The notes under the pieces were generated by a model. That model saw nothing but the letters and a program-made list of their open reading frames with translations. It made no database searches and was not told the origin of the DNA. Of a stretch of 43,678 nucleotides of DNA, positions 25,155 through 34,540 are shown in pieces. The first letter of the stretch is position 1. Each line of letters opens with the position of its first letter. The position numbers and the translations under genes were made by a program. The DNA is taken from the NCBI GenBank assembly GCA_963205175.1, contig CAUJIW010000014.1:1-43678 (forward strand), written 5' to 3'. This stretch comes from Pseudomonadota bacterium (lineage in GTDB: Bacteria > Pseudomonadota > Alphaproteobacteria > Sphingomonadales > Sphingomonadaceae).

Positions 25155-25691
25155 ATGATGAGCGACGACGTTGAAATCCTGGGCACTGGCCGCTTCCTGC
25201 GGCTGATACGGCGTGGCAAATGGGAGATCGCCGAACGGACGGTGGGCACCGCCGTCGTTGGCGTCATCGCCGTCACCGACGCCGGCGAGCTGGTGCTGGT
25301 TGAGCAGTACCGCCCGGCGGTGGCCGCGCCGTGCATCGAACTGCCCGCCGGACTGGTCGGCGATGACGACGCCGCCGAGGGTCTTGAGGTCGCCGCGCGG
25401 CGGGAACTGGAGGAAGAGACCGGCTTCGAGGCCCGCCACTGGACCTACCTCTACGAGGGCGCTTCCTCGGCCGGCCTGACACCGGAGACCATCCACCTGT
25501 TCCTGGCGACCGGATTGCGCCGCGTCGGCCCCGGTGGCGGTGACGCCAGCGAGGACATCATGGTCCATGTGGTGCCGCTGGAGGGCATCGAGGCCTGGCT
25601 CGCCGGGCGCCAGCGAGCCGGCTGCTGCGTCGACATCAAACTCTTCGGGGCGTTGGGGCCGGCGCGGGCGGCCTTCACAACCCGCGCGTAA
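25155..25691 (+). CDS. NUDIX hydrolase (ADP-ribose pyrophosphatase-like)
   Basis: A 178-residue hydrolase. The NUDIX box G-x5-E-x7-REL-x-EE-x-GF is complete around residues 74-96 (GDDDAAEGLEVAARRELEEE, then TGF). The upstream LVLVEQYRPAVAAPCIELPAG resembles ADP-ribose pyrophosphatases, in which the Arg and Glu bind the ribose moiety. It would hydrolyse ADP-ribose or a related nucleotide sugar to monophosphates. Two adjacent ATGs (25155 and 25158) follow GGGG and either could be used; the open frame back to 25080 has no family match. Its end overlaps the end of the convergent MFS gene by 17 bases. Confidence 0.9.
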   Translation: MMSDDVEILGTGRFLRLIRRGKWEIAERTVGTAVVGVIAVTDAGELVLVEQYRPAVAAPCIELPAGLVGDDDAAEGLEVAARRELEEETGFEARHWTYLYEGASSAGLTPETIHLFLATGLRRVGPGGGDASEDIMVHVVPLEGIEAWLAGRQRAGCCVDIKLFGALGPARAAFTTRA

Positions 25692-26892
25692 CCCGCGCGG
25701 CGACCATGGCCGCCCCGGCCAGGAACAGCGCCGCCAGCAGGAACGCCGCCCCCGGCAGCGGGCCGATCAGGACCGAAAAGATGACAGTGAACAGTCCCGG
25801 CCCGATCAGCCCCGCGATGCCCGTGAGACTGCTCAGTGCGCCCTGCAGCCGCCCCTGCTCGTCCGCGTCGACCCGCCGTGACATCAGTCCCTGCACCGAC
25901 GGCCCGGCCAGTCCCCACAACGCCATCAGGGGGATGCCGGCCCAGAACCACACCTCCGTCGCGGCAACACCATAAACGATGAAGCCCAGTATGCCGCACA
26001 CCAGACCGGTGATCAGTGTCCGCCGCTCGCCGAACCGGGCAACGGCGACCCGCACCAGGCCTCCCTGCACCGCCATCATGCAGACACCCATCGCTGCCAG
26101 CGTCAGACCGACGGCCTTCTCGCTCCAGCCATAGCGATAGCTGGCGTAGAGAACCATGGTGCTGGGCAGCGCATGGTGCGCCAGATTGCCGAGGAAACTG
26201 ATGCTGGAGAGCCCCAGCAAACGGCTGCGGGAACGCAGCAGCGCCAGTGCGCCGAGCGGATTGGCGCGACGCCAGCGAAACGGCGCCCGTTTGTCGACCG
26301 GCAGCGATTCGGGCAGGATGAACAGACCGTAACAGCCGTTGGCGAGGCTGAGACCCGCGGCCACCCAGAACGGCAGCCGCAGATCAATGGCGCCAAGCAG
26401 ACCACCCACGGCCGGCCCCATCACGAAACCGACCCCGAAGGCGGCCCCCAGCATGCCGAAAGCACCCGCCCGCTTCTCCGGCGCCGTGACATCGGCGATA
26501 TAGGCACTGGCGGTCGCCACGCTGGCGGCGGTGATACCGGAAATCACGCGGCCGGCGAACAGCCAGCCCAGCCCCGGCGCCAGTGCCATCAGGACATAAT
26601 CGAGGCCGAGCCCGAAGTTGGAGAACAGCACGACCGGGCGACGGCCGAAGCGATCCGACAGCGCGCCCAGCACCGGCGAGAAGATGAGCTGCATCAGTGC
26701 CCAGGCAGTACCGAAGATGCCGAAAATGCGCGCGGCATGGGCCGTGTCATCCGCCACCATGCCAAGCACGATCTTCGGCAGCACGGGGATGATCATGCCC
26801 ATCGCCAGCATGTCGAGCATGACGGTGATGAAAATGAACGCCACGGCGGCACGACGTGGTGTCCCCGTTGGGGCAGGCTCGGGGATGATCAT
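25675..26892 (-). CDS. MFS transporter, TetA/TCR-like
   Basis: A 405-residue major facilitator with 12 membrane segments. The family signature is clear in [20 protein letters not shown] between helices 2 and 3, and the N-terminal [20 protein letters not shown] carries the Asp found in tetracycline-type drug/proton antiporters. The fifth-helix region [20 protein letters not shown] is the antiporter motif C. It is probably a proton-driven drug or metabolite exporter; tetracycline itself is not implied. The gene lies 49 bases downstream of the beta-CASP nuclease gene on the same strand, and its 3' end overlaps the NUDIX gene. Confidence 0.92.
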   Translation of the reverse strand: MIIPEPAPTGTPRRAAVAFIFITVMLDMLAMGMIIPVLPKIVLGMVADDTAHAARIFGIFGTAWALMQLIFSPVLGALSDRFGRRPVVLFSNFGLGLDYVLMALAPGLGWLFAGRVISGITAASVATASAYIADVTAPEKRAGAFGMLGAAFGVGFVMGPAVGGLLGAIDLRLPFWVAAGLSLANGCYGLFILPESLPVDKRAPFRWRRANPLGALALLRSRSRLLGLSSISFLGNLAHHALPSTMVLYASYRYGWSEKAVGLTLAAMGVCMMAVQGGLVRVAVARFGERRTLITGLVCGILGFIVYGVAATEVWFWAGIPLMALWGLAGPSVQGLMSRRVDADEQGRLQGALSSLTGIAGLIGPGLFTVIFSVLIGPLPGAAFLLAALFLAGAAMVAARVTRGL

Positions 26893-26941
26893 GCCGTTGG
26901 CCGGCCGTCTGCTGGGATGGTCCGCGTTGCCCGTATACCCG

Positions 26942-28537
26942 TCAGCGGGCTCGCGTGCCGCGCGTCTGGTTCACATGATTGAGGACTTCACGCATCTTGA
27001 GCAATGTCCTCTCACGCTGCTGGTTATCCCGCATATGGCGCAGCCGGTCCTTGAGATCGACCATGATGGCGGCATATTCGTTCTGCCAGTCGTGCGCGGC
27101 CTCGGCCGGCGCGATGCGCATGCCGCCCAGCGACGTGGGTCGCTCGTTGGGCCGCAGACGGAAGCTCTCGCCAACCTGCGGACGGAACACCTGCGTGGGT
27201 TCAATGCCCTGCGCCGTGACCTTGGCCGCCAGGGCCGCAAGCGACTGTTCCTCGCCATGGCACAGGAACAGTCCTCCCCGGATCGGCTGGCGGGCATTGA
27301 TCCAGGCGAGCAGTTCGCCCTGGTCGGCATGGGCGGAATAGGAATCGATACGACGGATACGGGCCCGCACCGCGACATCGGTGCCCGAAATGCGCACCCG
27401 CCGCGCACCCTCCAGGATGGTGCGCCCCAGCGTGCCCTGGGCCTGATAGCCGACGAACAGCACTGTCGACTCCGGCCGCCACAGATTGTGCTTGAGATGA
27501 TGGCGCACACGCCCCGCCTCGCACATGCCTGACGCCGCGATGATGATCGCGCCCGACATGACGTTGAGCTGCATGCTGTGCTGGGCGGTCTCGACGAAAT
27601 GGAAGGCCGGAAAGCCGAACACGTCGATGTCGCCCAGATCCTCAAGCTTGCCGGCATGCCGGCGGAACACGCTGGTCGCGTTGCTGGCCAGCGGCGAGTC
27701 AATGAACACCGGGGTACGGGCCAGCTTGCCCTGTGCCATCAGGATCGCCAGATCGAGCAGCAGTTCCTGGGTTCGCTCGATAGCGAAGGCCGGGATGATG
27801 AGGTTGCCCCCGCGCGCCAGCGCCGTCTCGACTTCCGCCAGCAGCAGCTGGCGACGGCCCTCCAGCGACAGTTCCGACTTCTCCCGATCACCATAGGTGC
27901 TCTCGCACACCACCACGTCGAACCCGGCCGGCGCGTTTGGCTCGGGGTGAAAAGCTTTCTCATCCGGCCCCAGGTCGCCCGAGAACAGCAGCCGCATCTC
28001 GTCGTTGAGGCATATCTCGACCGACGCGGAACCGAGGATATGACCAGCGTTCCACAGCCGGAAACGCCAGCCATGACCCAGCTCGCGCCACTGTTCCAGC
28101 GCGACCGGTTCGGTCTGTTCCAGCACGCGGCGGGCGTCGGCCTCGGTGTAGAGCGGTTCATAGGGCTCGCGACCTTCGCGGGCACGCCGGCGAGCACCGC
28201 GATCGGCCTCCGCTTCCTGGATCCGGCCGGCATCCGGCAGCGTGAAACCCAGCAGGTCGGCGGTCGGACGGGTGCAGTAGATCGGCCCCCGGAAGCCCTC
28301 CTTCACCAGACGCGGTAACAGGCCGCAATGATCGATGTGCGCATGGGTGAGCAACACGCCGTCGATGTCGCGCGGGTCGAAGGCGAACGGCGCCCGGTTG
28401 AGTTCCTCAAGACTGCGCGAGCCCTGGAACAGACCGCAGTCGATCATCCAGCGCTGGCCCGCCGCCTCCAGCACGGAGCATGATCCGGTCACGGTGCCAG
28501 CAGCGCCGTGGAATGTCAGCTTGGCGTCAAAGGTCAT
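26942..28537 (-). CDS. metallo-beta-lactamase/beta-CASP RNA-processing nuclease family protein
   Basis: A 531-residue zinc hydrolase. The metallo-beta-lactamase signature is LTHAHIDHCGLLPRL (HxHxDH), with later ligands in GHILGSASVEI and SGDLGPDE. The beta-CASP motifs follow (ESTYGDREKS, LIIPAFAIERTQELL), then AASGMCEAG, then the RMMBL part with YSAHADQGELLAWI and LCHGEEQS. This is the YsH1/CPSF-73-like group, predicted to act on RNA. A long polar C-terminal extension follows residue 450. The start at 28537 has GGGGA upstream and overlaps the end of the LOG gene by 11 bases, so coupled translation is likely. Its bacterial substrate is not established. Confidence 0.93.
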   Translation of the reverse strand: MTFDAKLTFHGAAGTVTGSCSVLEAAGQRWMIDCGLFQGSRSLEELNRAPFAFDPRDIDGVLLTHAHIDHCGLLPRLVKEGFRGPIYCTRPTADLLGFTLPDAGRIQEAEADRGARRRAREGREPYEPLYTEADARRVLEQTEPVALEQWRELGHGWRFRLWNAGHILGSASVEICLNDEMRLLFSGDLGPDEKAFHPEPNAPAGFDVVVCESTYGDREKSELSLEGRRQLLLAEVETALARGGNLIIPAFAIERTQELLLDLAILMAQGKLARTPVFIDSPLASNATSVFRRHAGKLEDLGDIDVFGFPAFHFVETAQHSMQLNVMSGAIIIAASGMCEAGRVRHHLKHNLWRPESTVLFVGYQAQGTLGRTILEGARRVRISGTDVAVRARIRRIDSYSAHADQGELLAWINARQPIRGGLFLCHGEEQSLAALAAKVTAQGIEPTQVFRPQVGESFRLRPNERPTSLGGMRIAPAEAAHDWQNEYAAIMVDLKDRLRHMRDNQQRERTLLKMREVLNHVNQTRGTRAR

Positions 28538-29393
28538 AATGCGTCCCCAGAATATCCCACGCCTCGTCGGCGGTCTCCACGAAACGGAACAGGTCGAGAT
28601 CACCGGGGGATATCGTCCCCTCCTCGGCCAGTGCCTCGAAATTGACGATGCGATCCCAGAAGGTACGGCCGAACAGCAGCACCGGCACGGGCGCCATCTT
28701 GCCGGTCTGGATCAATGTCAGCGTCTCGAACAGTTCGTCCAGCGTCCCGAACCCGCCGGGGAACACCACCACCGCCCGTGCCCGCATCAGGAAGTGCATC
28801 TTGCGCAGGGCGAAATAGTGAAACTGGAAGCTGAGCGCGGGCGTGACGAACGGGTTGGGATATTGCTCGTGCTCCAGCACGATGTTGAGCCCCACCGATG
28901 GGGCACCCGCGTCCCACGCGCCACGATTGGCGGCCTCCATGAAGCTGGGGCCACCGCCCGACACCACGACGAAGTGCCGTTCGCCGTTGCGCTGCGGCAG
29001 GCTGGAACAGCGCCGTGCCAGTTCGCGCGCCTGACCATAGTAATGGGACTTCTCGACAATGCGTGCCGCCACCCGGCGCTCCCAGTCGGTGGTCGCGGCC
29101 GCCAGCTTCGCCTCGGCATCGCCGGGCTCCGGCACCCGCGCCGAGCCGTAGAACACCACGGTCGAGGCAATGCCGTGTTCCTGCAGCACCATCTCGGGCT
29201 TCAGCAGTTCGAGCTGCAGCCGCACCGGCCGCAGCTCCTCGCGCAGCATGAAGTCGTTGTCGAGGAACGCCAGCCGGTAACTCGGATGGCTGGTCTGCGC
29301 CGTCTCCTCCACCTGACAGGCGAACCCCGCGTCCTGACTGGCGGTGGGGAACACCCGGGACGGCTTGGACGGGCGATGAGGTGAATCGGTCAT
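28527..29393 (-). CDS. LOG-family (lysine decarboxylase-like fold) protein
   Basis: A 288-residue Rossmann-fold protein of the LOG/TIGR00730 group. It has VVSGGGPSFMEAANRGAWDA and the defining PGGFGTLDELFETLTLIQTG, which holds the catalytic Arg/Glu nucleotide-binding site of cytokinin-nucleoside 5'-monophosphate phosphoribohydrolases. The N-terminal 80 residues are an extension seen in the longer bacterial branch. The ATG at 29393 has AGGGA upstream. Predicted activity is release of a base from a nucleoside monophosphate; nucleotide salvage is as likely as any hormone role. The last 11 bases overlap the start of the nuclease gene, and the CapA-like gene diverges upstream. Confidence 0.9.
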   Translation of the reverse strand: MTDSPHRPSKPSRVFPTASQDAGFACQVEETAQTSHPSYRLAFLDNDFMLREELRPVRLQLELLKPEMVLQEHGIASTVVFYGSARVPEPGDAEAKLAAATTDWERRVAARIVEKSHYYGQARELARRCSSLPQRNGERHFVVVSGGGPSFMEAANRGAWDAGAPSVGLNIVLEHEQYPNPFVTPALSFQFHYFALRKMHFLMRARAVVVFPGGFGTLDELFETLTLIQTGKMAPVPVLLFGRTFWDRIVNFEALAEEGTISPGDLDLFRFVETADEAWDILGTHYDL

Positions 29394-29569
29394 GGGCATC
29401 CCTGACGGACGAACGTGAACGGGCCTGCCTGCTTGCCGTCTATCCGGCAACGGCGCAAGGTCGAACCATGCCATGCGGCCGGATATCGGTCACCCGCTTG
29501 CCAATTTGCGGCAAGTCGTTCAAACCAATCGATATCTTGTCAGACGCCGCCCCTTGGATTTCCCTCACG

Positions 29570-30706
29570 ATGCCCCCACCCGGCAACGCCTCCTCGTCCG
29601 TCCGTCTGGCCTTTGTTGGTGACATGGGTTTTACATGGCGGCTGGGAGAGGCAATCGACGCTCAGGGCATCGACTGGTTCCTGTCACCTTTGGGCAATGA
29701 CCTGCGAGGATTCGATGCCATCGTCGGCAACCTGGAATGCGCGGTCATGCCGACCGGCACACAGACCCCGCCAAGCGGGCGGATTCAGACGCTTCCCTGC
29801 ATTCTCCCCGCTCTCAAGGCCATGGGGATCGACGCCGTAACGCTGGCCAATAATCATGTGCTCGACGGCGGGCCGGACGGCCTGGCCTCGACCCGGGCGT
29901 TGCTCGCGCAGCACGGCATCGCGGCCTTTGGGGCCGGTGCGGACATCGACCAGGCCCGGGCGCCTCTGATGATGGAAGTCGGTGGTATCAAGCTGGCACT
30001 GCTGGGGGTCTGTGATGCCCCCTATGCCTACGCCACAGCCACCCGCGGCGGCGTCGCGCCGCTGGACCGCCGGTGGCTGCTCGAAGAAGTGGCCCGTCTG
30101 CGCGGCACGGGGGCGACAGTCATCGTCGTGCTGCATGCCGGCACCGAGTTTGTCTTTCACCCTGAGCCCGCGCGTATCCGTTTGTCTCGCGGCCTCATCG
30201 ACGCCGGTGCCGCGCTGGTGATCCAGCACCACCCTCACGTCGTGCAGGGAATCGAACGCCATGGCGACGGCCTGATCGCCTACTCACTGGGCAATTTCAT
30301 CTTCCGTCTCAGCGATAACCGCTATCAGCGCGATATCGCCGGTGTTCACGACGGCTATGTACTGGCAGTGTCATTATCGACGCTAGCGCCCCACCGGGTT
30401 GAAACGGTTGACCTGCTGCCAACCCGCATCGACCCCGAGGATCGCCCCGCCCTGCTCGCCGGTGACGCCCGCCTGAAGGCACAGTCCCGTCTCGACCAGC
30501 TATCCCGGGACATCGAGGACGATGCCCTGATCGCCCGGCGCTACAGGGCGACCTGCCGGCGGGAAGTCCGTGGCGGCCTGCTCGACAGCTACTACACGTT
30601 GCGGCGGCGCGGCCTCGCCGAGGGTTGGGCGCGCCTGAGGACCGAGATGATGCGCGGCGACCGGCGTCGCTACTATCTCGGCCTCATCGGCCTGAACGCC
30701 CTGTAG
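29570..30706 (+). CDS. CapA-family (PGA_cap) metallophosphatase-like protein
   Basis: A 378-residue protein of the poly-gamma-glutamate capsule CapA family, which has a calcineurin-like fold. Visible motifs are VRLAFVGDMGF, IVGNLECAV, VTLANNHVLDGG, VIVVLHAGTEF, VIQHHPHVVQGIE and YSLGNFIF, with Asp, Asn and His residues at the expected metal sites. There is no signal peptide at the chosen ATG, and no membrane helix is obvious. The start is uncertain: 29570 has a weak ribosome site, and an in-frame ATG at 29468 with AAGG upstream would add 34 residues. It may act in export or turnover of a surface polymer. It converges with the polysaccharide flippase gene, with a 14-base gap. Confidence 0.87.
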   Translation: MPPPGNASSSVRLAFVGDMGFTWRLGEAIDAQGIDWFLSPLGNDLRGFDAIVGNLECAVMPTGTQTPPSGRIQTLPCILPALKAMGIDAVTLANNHVLDGGPDGLASTRALLAQHGIAAFGAGADIDQARAPLMMEVGGIKLALLGVCDAPYAYATATRGGVAPLDRRWLLEEVARLRGTGATVIVVLHAGTEFVFHPEPARIRLSRGLIDAGAALVIQHHPHVVQGIERHGDGLIAYSLGNFIFRLSDNRYQRDIAGVHDGYVLAVSLSTLAPHRVETVDLLPTRIDPEDRPALLAGDARLKAQSRLDQLSRDIEDDALIARRYRATCRREVRGGLLDSYYTLRRRGLAEGWARLRTEMMRGDRRRYYLGLIGLNAL

Positions 30707-30720
30707 CCAATGCCTCTCTG

Positions 30721-32202
30721 TCAGGCGCGCCGCCGGCGCAGCCGCGCGGCGATGACCGACACCAGGGTTGCGTCCGGCCCCGACGGCCGGCCACCGAGCA
30801 CCCACGCGGCCAGCGTGACCAGGGTGAACACTGCCGCGCCAATCACCGACTCGCCGAGCAGATGGGTGAGATCGTCAAGGCGGGCCCAGTCAGGACTGGC
30901 CTGCAACAGCCGCACGGCGGCAATCATGCCGACGCAGCCGAGCATCACACGCCAAAGGCGGGCAAACAGCGGCCGAACGACTGGCACCCCGATGTAGTTG
31001 AGGGCGTAGCAGGTGCCGCCGATACTGATCGTCGCCGCGAAAACCGATGCCCACGCCAGACCGTTGAGACCACCGTACATGTAGCCGAGGATGATCATCG
31101 GCAGCCGGGTGACAATGCCGAAAGTCGTCGTCTTGGTCAGCAGGTCAACCCGACCGGCGGCAATGAAGGCCGACCCGGAATTGGCGTTGATGACCCGCAG
31201 GATGCCGCGCAGCGCCAGAATCTCCAGAAGCGGTGCCATCGGCAGCCAGGCCAGGCCGAGCAGAACCGTCACCAGACTGTCCGCCACCAGCACCAGCCCG
31301 AGGCCGGCGGGCAGGGCGACCGTCAGCGCCAACGCCATGAAACTGATGAACATCTCATTACGCCGGAGCTGATCGTCGCCGGTCTTCATCATCCCCGGCA
31401 ACACCGCGCGCACGATCGGCATGGCGATCTCGGTGGACGGCGTGCCACCGATTTCATTGGCGCGATTGTAGAAGGCGACTTCCGTCGGCGTCGCCATTTT
31501 CAGCAGGATCAGACCCTCCAGCTTGGACGAGAACGCCTGGATCGTCTCGTAGGCGAACATCCATTTGACGAAATGGAACAGATCCCGCCACGCGGCCAGC
31601 GTCAGGCGCGGACGCATCGGCGACATGAGAAAGCTCATCACCAGACCGACGACAGCGGCGGCCAGCGTCGCCATCACCATGGCCCAGGCCGTGCGCCAGA
31701 TGAAGGCGATCGCCAGCGCCACCACGAACATGGTGATGCGCCGGTAGAGCAGAAAGCGGAATTCCTTGTCGAACTCCAGATCGCGCCGGAAATCGACCAT
31801 GCCGATATTCTCGAAGCCCCGCAGCAGCGTCGCCAGCGCCAGCACCGCCAGCATGGCGCCCACGCCCGGCGCCTGGAACCAGGCATCGGCGAACGGCACC
31901 AGCGCGAGAATGGCCAGCGCCGTCACCAGTCCGCGCAGAATGTTCAGCGTCCAGGCGGTGTCGTAATGCACCTGCAAACGGTCACGCCGGCCAACCAGCG
32001 CCGTTTCCAGCCCCATGGCGGTCAACATGTCGAGGAAGCCGGTGATGATCACCGCCTTCTCGAACACACCGACCTCTTCCGGCCCCAGCAGGCGGGCGAT
32101 GACAATGGAACTGACGATGCCCATCGACTGCAGCATCAGCCGGGTCATCACGGTCCAGACGGCGGAAATGCCGACACGGCGGTTCAGGGAAGGATCAGTC
32201 AT
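30721..32202 (-). CDS. polysaccharide flippase (Wzx/MATE-like lipid-linked oligosaccharide translocase)
   Basis: A 493-residue inner-membrane protein with about 12-14 helices. The opening RRVGISAVWTVMTRLMLQSM followed by IVSSIVIARLLGPEEVGVFE, and GFLDMLTAMGLETALVGRRD, are typical of the polysaccharide-synthase/Wzx family, and the C-terminal part shows the second repeat. It would flip a lipid-linked glycan to the periplasm for capsule, O-antigen or exopolysaccharide assembly. I use the ATG at 32202; the ribosome site is weak, and an alternative start at 32250 adds 16 residues. No glycosyltransferases are adjacent, so it is an isolated member here. It ends near the CapA-like gene. Confidence 0.9.
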   Translation of the reverse strand: MTDPSLNRRVGISAVWTVMTRLMLQSMGIVSSIVIARLLGPEEVGVFEKAVIITGFLDMLTAMGLETALVGRRDRLQVHYDTAWTLNILRGLVTALAILALVPFADAWFQAPGVGAMLAVLALATLLRGFENIGMVDFRRDLEFDKEFRFLLYRRITMFVVALAIAFIWRTAWAMVMATLAAAVVGLVMSFLMSPMRPRLTLAAWRDLFHFVKWMFAYETIQAFSSKLEGLILLKMATPTEVAFYNRANEIGGTPSTEIAMPIVRAVLPGMMKTGDDQLRRNEMFISFMALALTVALPAGLGLVLVADSLVTVLLGLAWLPMAPLLEILALRGILRVINANSGSAFIAAGRVDLLTKTTTFGIVTRLPMIILGYMYGGLNGLAWASVFAATISIGGTCYALNYIGVPVVRPLFARLWRVMLGCVGMIAAVRLLQASPDWARLDDLTHLLGESVIGAAVFTLVTLAAWVLGGRPSGPDATLVSVIAARLRRRRA

Positions 32203-32306
32203 GAATGTCGCATGTCGCCCGATCGTCGTTACGGTCGCGCCGGCGACCATAAAACGCCTTTAGCGGCAAGACCATGATGAGATGATTAACGCCCCCGGCC
32301 GGGCGG

Positions 32307-33032
32307 TCAGGCATGACGGAACCGTTCGGCGATGGCATCCACCGGACCAAGCTCGCGAATCTCGATCTGATGGGTGTCCCGCAGGTGGATAATGCCCTGG
32401 CGCTTCAGCTCGCTGATGGTGCGGCTCACCGTTTCCACCGTCAGCCCGAGGAAATCGGCAATGTCGGTGCGGGTCATCGGCACGTCGACGACCAGCGGCG
32501 CCTCATGCGCCCTGCCCTCGCGATCGGCCAGATGCAGCAGCAGATAGACCACGCGCTCCCGCGCCGTCATCCGTCCCAGCACGCACAACTGGTCGAGCAC
32601 GGCGGCCAGCACCCGGTTCATGATGCGATGAATGGCGTCATCAACCTTGGGATGCTCGCGCACCACGTGACGCAGCTTCTCATAGGGGTAGCGCAGCACC
32701 CGGGTCGGTTTCAGCGCGACGGCCGACTGCATGTAGGCGCCATTGAGCGGAATCCCGAACATGTCTTCCGGAAACTCGAAGCCGACCACCTGGCGGGCGC
32801 CGTCGCTGGCCACCCGTTCCAGCATCACCAGACCGCTCTCGACGATGCACAGATGAAGACCGGGGTCGCCCTCGTCATAGATCGAGCGGCCGGCGTCCAA
32901 ACTGGACCGCAACGCTATGGCATCCAGCGCCGCCCGCTCCTCTGGCCCCAGCAGGCCGCGCAAGCCTCCCCGGATAGGCGGAATCGAACGCGATACGAGC
33001 TTGATGACCTGTCCAACCATGCCCCTGTCCAT
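32307..33032 (-). CDS. Crp/Fnr-family transcriptional regulator (FixK-like)
   Basis: A 241-residue regulator. The cyclic-nucleotide-binding-like beta-barrel spans about 25-140 (YDEGDPGLHLCIVESGLVML), followed by the dimer helix and a helix-turn-helix near 190-215 (MTRTDIADFLGLTVETVSRT). The recognition helix carries E-x-x-S-R (ETVSR), the Fnr-type DNA contact set, which favours TTGAT-N4-ATCAA sites. The cluster of N-terminal cysteines that holds the Fnr iron-sulfur cluster is absent, so direct oxygen sensing is unlikely. This resembles FixK or related regulators. No matching box was seen upstream of its own gene. It diverges from an MFS gene. Confidence 0.92.
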   Translation of the reverse strand: MDRGMVGQVIKLVSRSIPPIRGGLRGLLGPEERAALDAIALRSSLDAGRSIYDEGDPGLHLCIVESGLVMLERVASDGARQVVGFEFPEDMFGIPLNGAYMQSAVALKPTRVLRYPYEKLRHVVREHPKVDDAIHRIMNRVLAAVLDQLCVLGRMTARERVVYLLLHLADREGRAHEAPLVVDVPMTRTDIADFLGLTVETVSRTISELKRQGIIHLRDTHQIEIRELGPVDAIAERFRHA

Positions 33033-33163
33033 GTCTCATGCGCGTGTCATTTGCAATCAAATCCCGCGAGCGTGCCGCACCCGCGAACAGGTTGTTCGCA
33101 CCGCGGGACTCGACGGCCATGGGGTTGTTCTGCCAAAGGAGCCCAACGCAGATAGGCCACATC

Positions 33164-34447
33164 ATGTCATCGCCCTCTCCCGCCGCCTCCGAAGCCCCGG
33201 CGCCCGCCGCGCCATCCGCCTTCGGATATCGTGATTTCCGCTTGTTCTGGTTTTCCCGCCTGACCGGTTCGCTGGCGGTCAACATGACGGCGGTGGCGGT
33301 CGGCTGGCAGGTCTACGAGATCGCCCGGCAAAGCCACAGCATCAAGGAAGCCTCGCTCTACCTGGGCCTCATCGGCCTGGTGCAGTTCGTCACCCTGGCC
33401 GGTTGCAGCCTGGTCGCCGGCTACATCAGCGACCGCTTCGACCGCCGCTGGATCGCGCGTGGCGCCCTGAGCGTCGACCTGCTGTCGATCGGCCTGCTGT
33501 TCGCCCACGCCCGGTGGGGCGACCAAAGCCTGCTGCCAATCTTCATGGCGGCCAGCCTGCTGGGCATCGGGCGCGCCTTCATGGCGCCCTCCATGCAGGC
33601 GCTGGCACCCAATCTCGTGCCGGTCACCATTCTGCCCTCGGCCATCGCCTGGAACTCCATCGCCTGGCAGATCGCCGCCATCGGCGGTCCGGCGGCCTGC
33701 GGCTACCTGATCGCGGGCGGTGCCGCCTGGGTTTACGGCACCTGCCTGGCGCTGCTTACCGTGTCGCTGACCTGCATCTCGTTCATCCGGCCGGTCGCGC
33801 AGACCCCGCGCACCGCCGGCCGGCCGCTGCGCGCCATTCTCGACGGCCTGTCCTACATCCGCACCAACCGGATGGTGCTGGGGGCGATCTCGCTCGACCT
33901 GTTCGCGGTGTTGCTGGGCGGCGCGACCGCCATGCTGCCGGTCTACGCCCGCGACATCCTTGCCGTCGGTCCGGAAGGTCTCGGCAACCTGCGCGCGGCC
34001 CCGGCGGTAGGCGCGGCGCTGGTGGCGCTGGTGCTCACCCGCTTCACCCTGCGCAACCGGGTGGGCCTGTGGATGTTCGCCTGTGTCGGCGTGTACGGAC
34101 TGGCCACCGCCATCTTCGGCCTGTCGACTTCCTACACCTTGTCGCTGGCCATGCTGGGCGTGCTGGGTGCTGCCGACATGATCAGCGTCTACGTCCGCTC
34201 GTCGCTGATCCAGATCCATACCCCCGACGACATGCGCGGCCGCGTGGCATCGGTGAGCACGCTGTTCATCAGCGCCTCCAACGAGCTGGGCGAGTTCCAG
34301 TCCGGCATCGTCGCCCGCCTGATCGGCGCGGTGCCAGCGGTGGTGGTCGGCGGCGTTGGCGCCATCGTCGTCACCGTGTTGTGGGCGATGTGGTTCCCCG
34401 AGCTGCGCAAGGCCAACCGGCTGGCCACGGAAAGCAGCCGCAGCTAA
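33164..34447 (+). CDS. MFS transporter, EntS-like
   Basis: A 427-residue major facilitator with 12 membrane segments. The N-terminal FRLFWFSRLTGSLAVNMTAV, then GWQVYEIAR, LVAGYISDRFDRRW between helices 2 and 3, and FMAPSMQALAPNLVP are typical of the enterobactin-exporter (EntS/YgaY-like) group. It is probably an exporter of a small metabolite or siderophore; no siderophore biosynthesis gene is visible. The ATG at 33164 marks where family similarity begins; the upstream open frame to 33038 is unmatched and no strong ribosome site is visible. The next gene, cysK, starts 93 bases after its stop on the same strand but has its own putative promoter. Confidence 0.9.
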   Translation: MSSPSPAASEAPAPAAPSAFGYRDFRLFWFSRLTGSLAVNMTAVAVGWQVYEIARQSHSIKEASLYLGLIGLVQFVTLAGCSLVAGYISDRFDRRWIARGALSVDLLSIGLLFAHARWGDQSLLPIFMAASLLGIGRAFMAPSMQALAPNLVPVTILPSAIAWNSIAWQIAAIGGPAACGYLIAGGAAWVYGTCLALLTVSLTCISFIRPVAQTPRTAGRPLRAILDGLSYIRTNRMVLGAISLDLFAVLLGGATAMLPVYARDILAVGPEGLGNLRAAPAVGAALVALVLTRFTLRNRVGLWMFACVGVYGLATAIFGLSTSYTLSLAMLGVLGAADMISVYVRSSLIQIHTPDDMRGRVASVSTLFISASNELGEFQSGIVARLIGAVPAVVVGGVGAIVVTVLWAMWFPELRKANRLATESSRS

Positions 34448-34474
34448 GCTGCGTCTCGCGACAGAAATTCTATC

Positions 34475-34502
34475 TTGTCTACTTTTCGGGTGGGCATAAC
34501 GT
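34475..34502 (+). promoter_or_regulatory. possible promoter ahead of cysK
   Basis: TTGTCT (34475-34480) and TAACGT (34497-34502) are 16 bases apart in an AT-richer stretch between the MFS gene and cysK. The -10 match is modest, so this is a weak prediction. Confidence 0.3.
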
Positions 34503-34540
34503 TCACTGTACGGACGAACCACCGGTATTGGAGGGGAACC

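Noticed and set aside
30625..32277. 550-codon plus-strand frame opposite the flippase
   Set aside because: Extreme His/Gln/Arg content typical of an antisense frame; the minus strand encodes a clear membrane protein.
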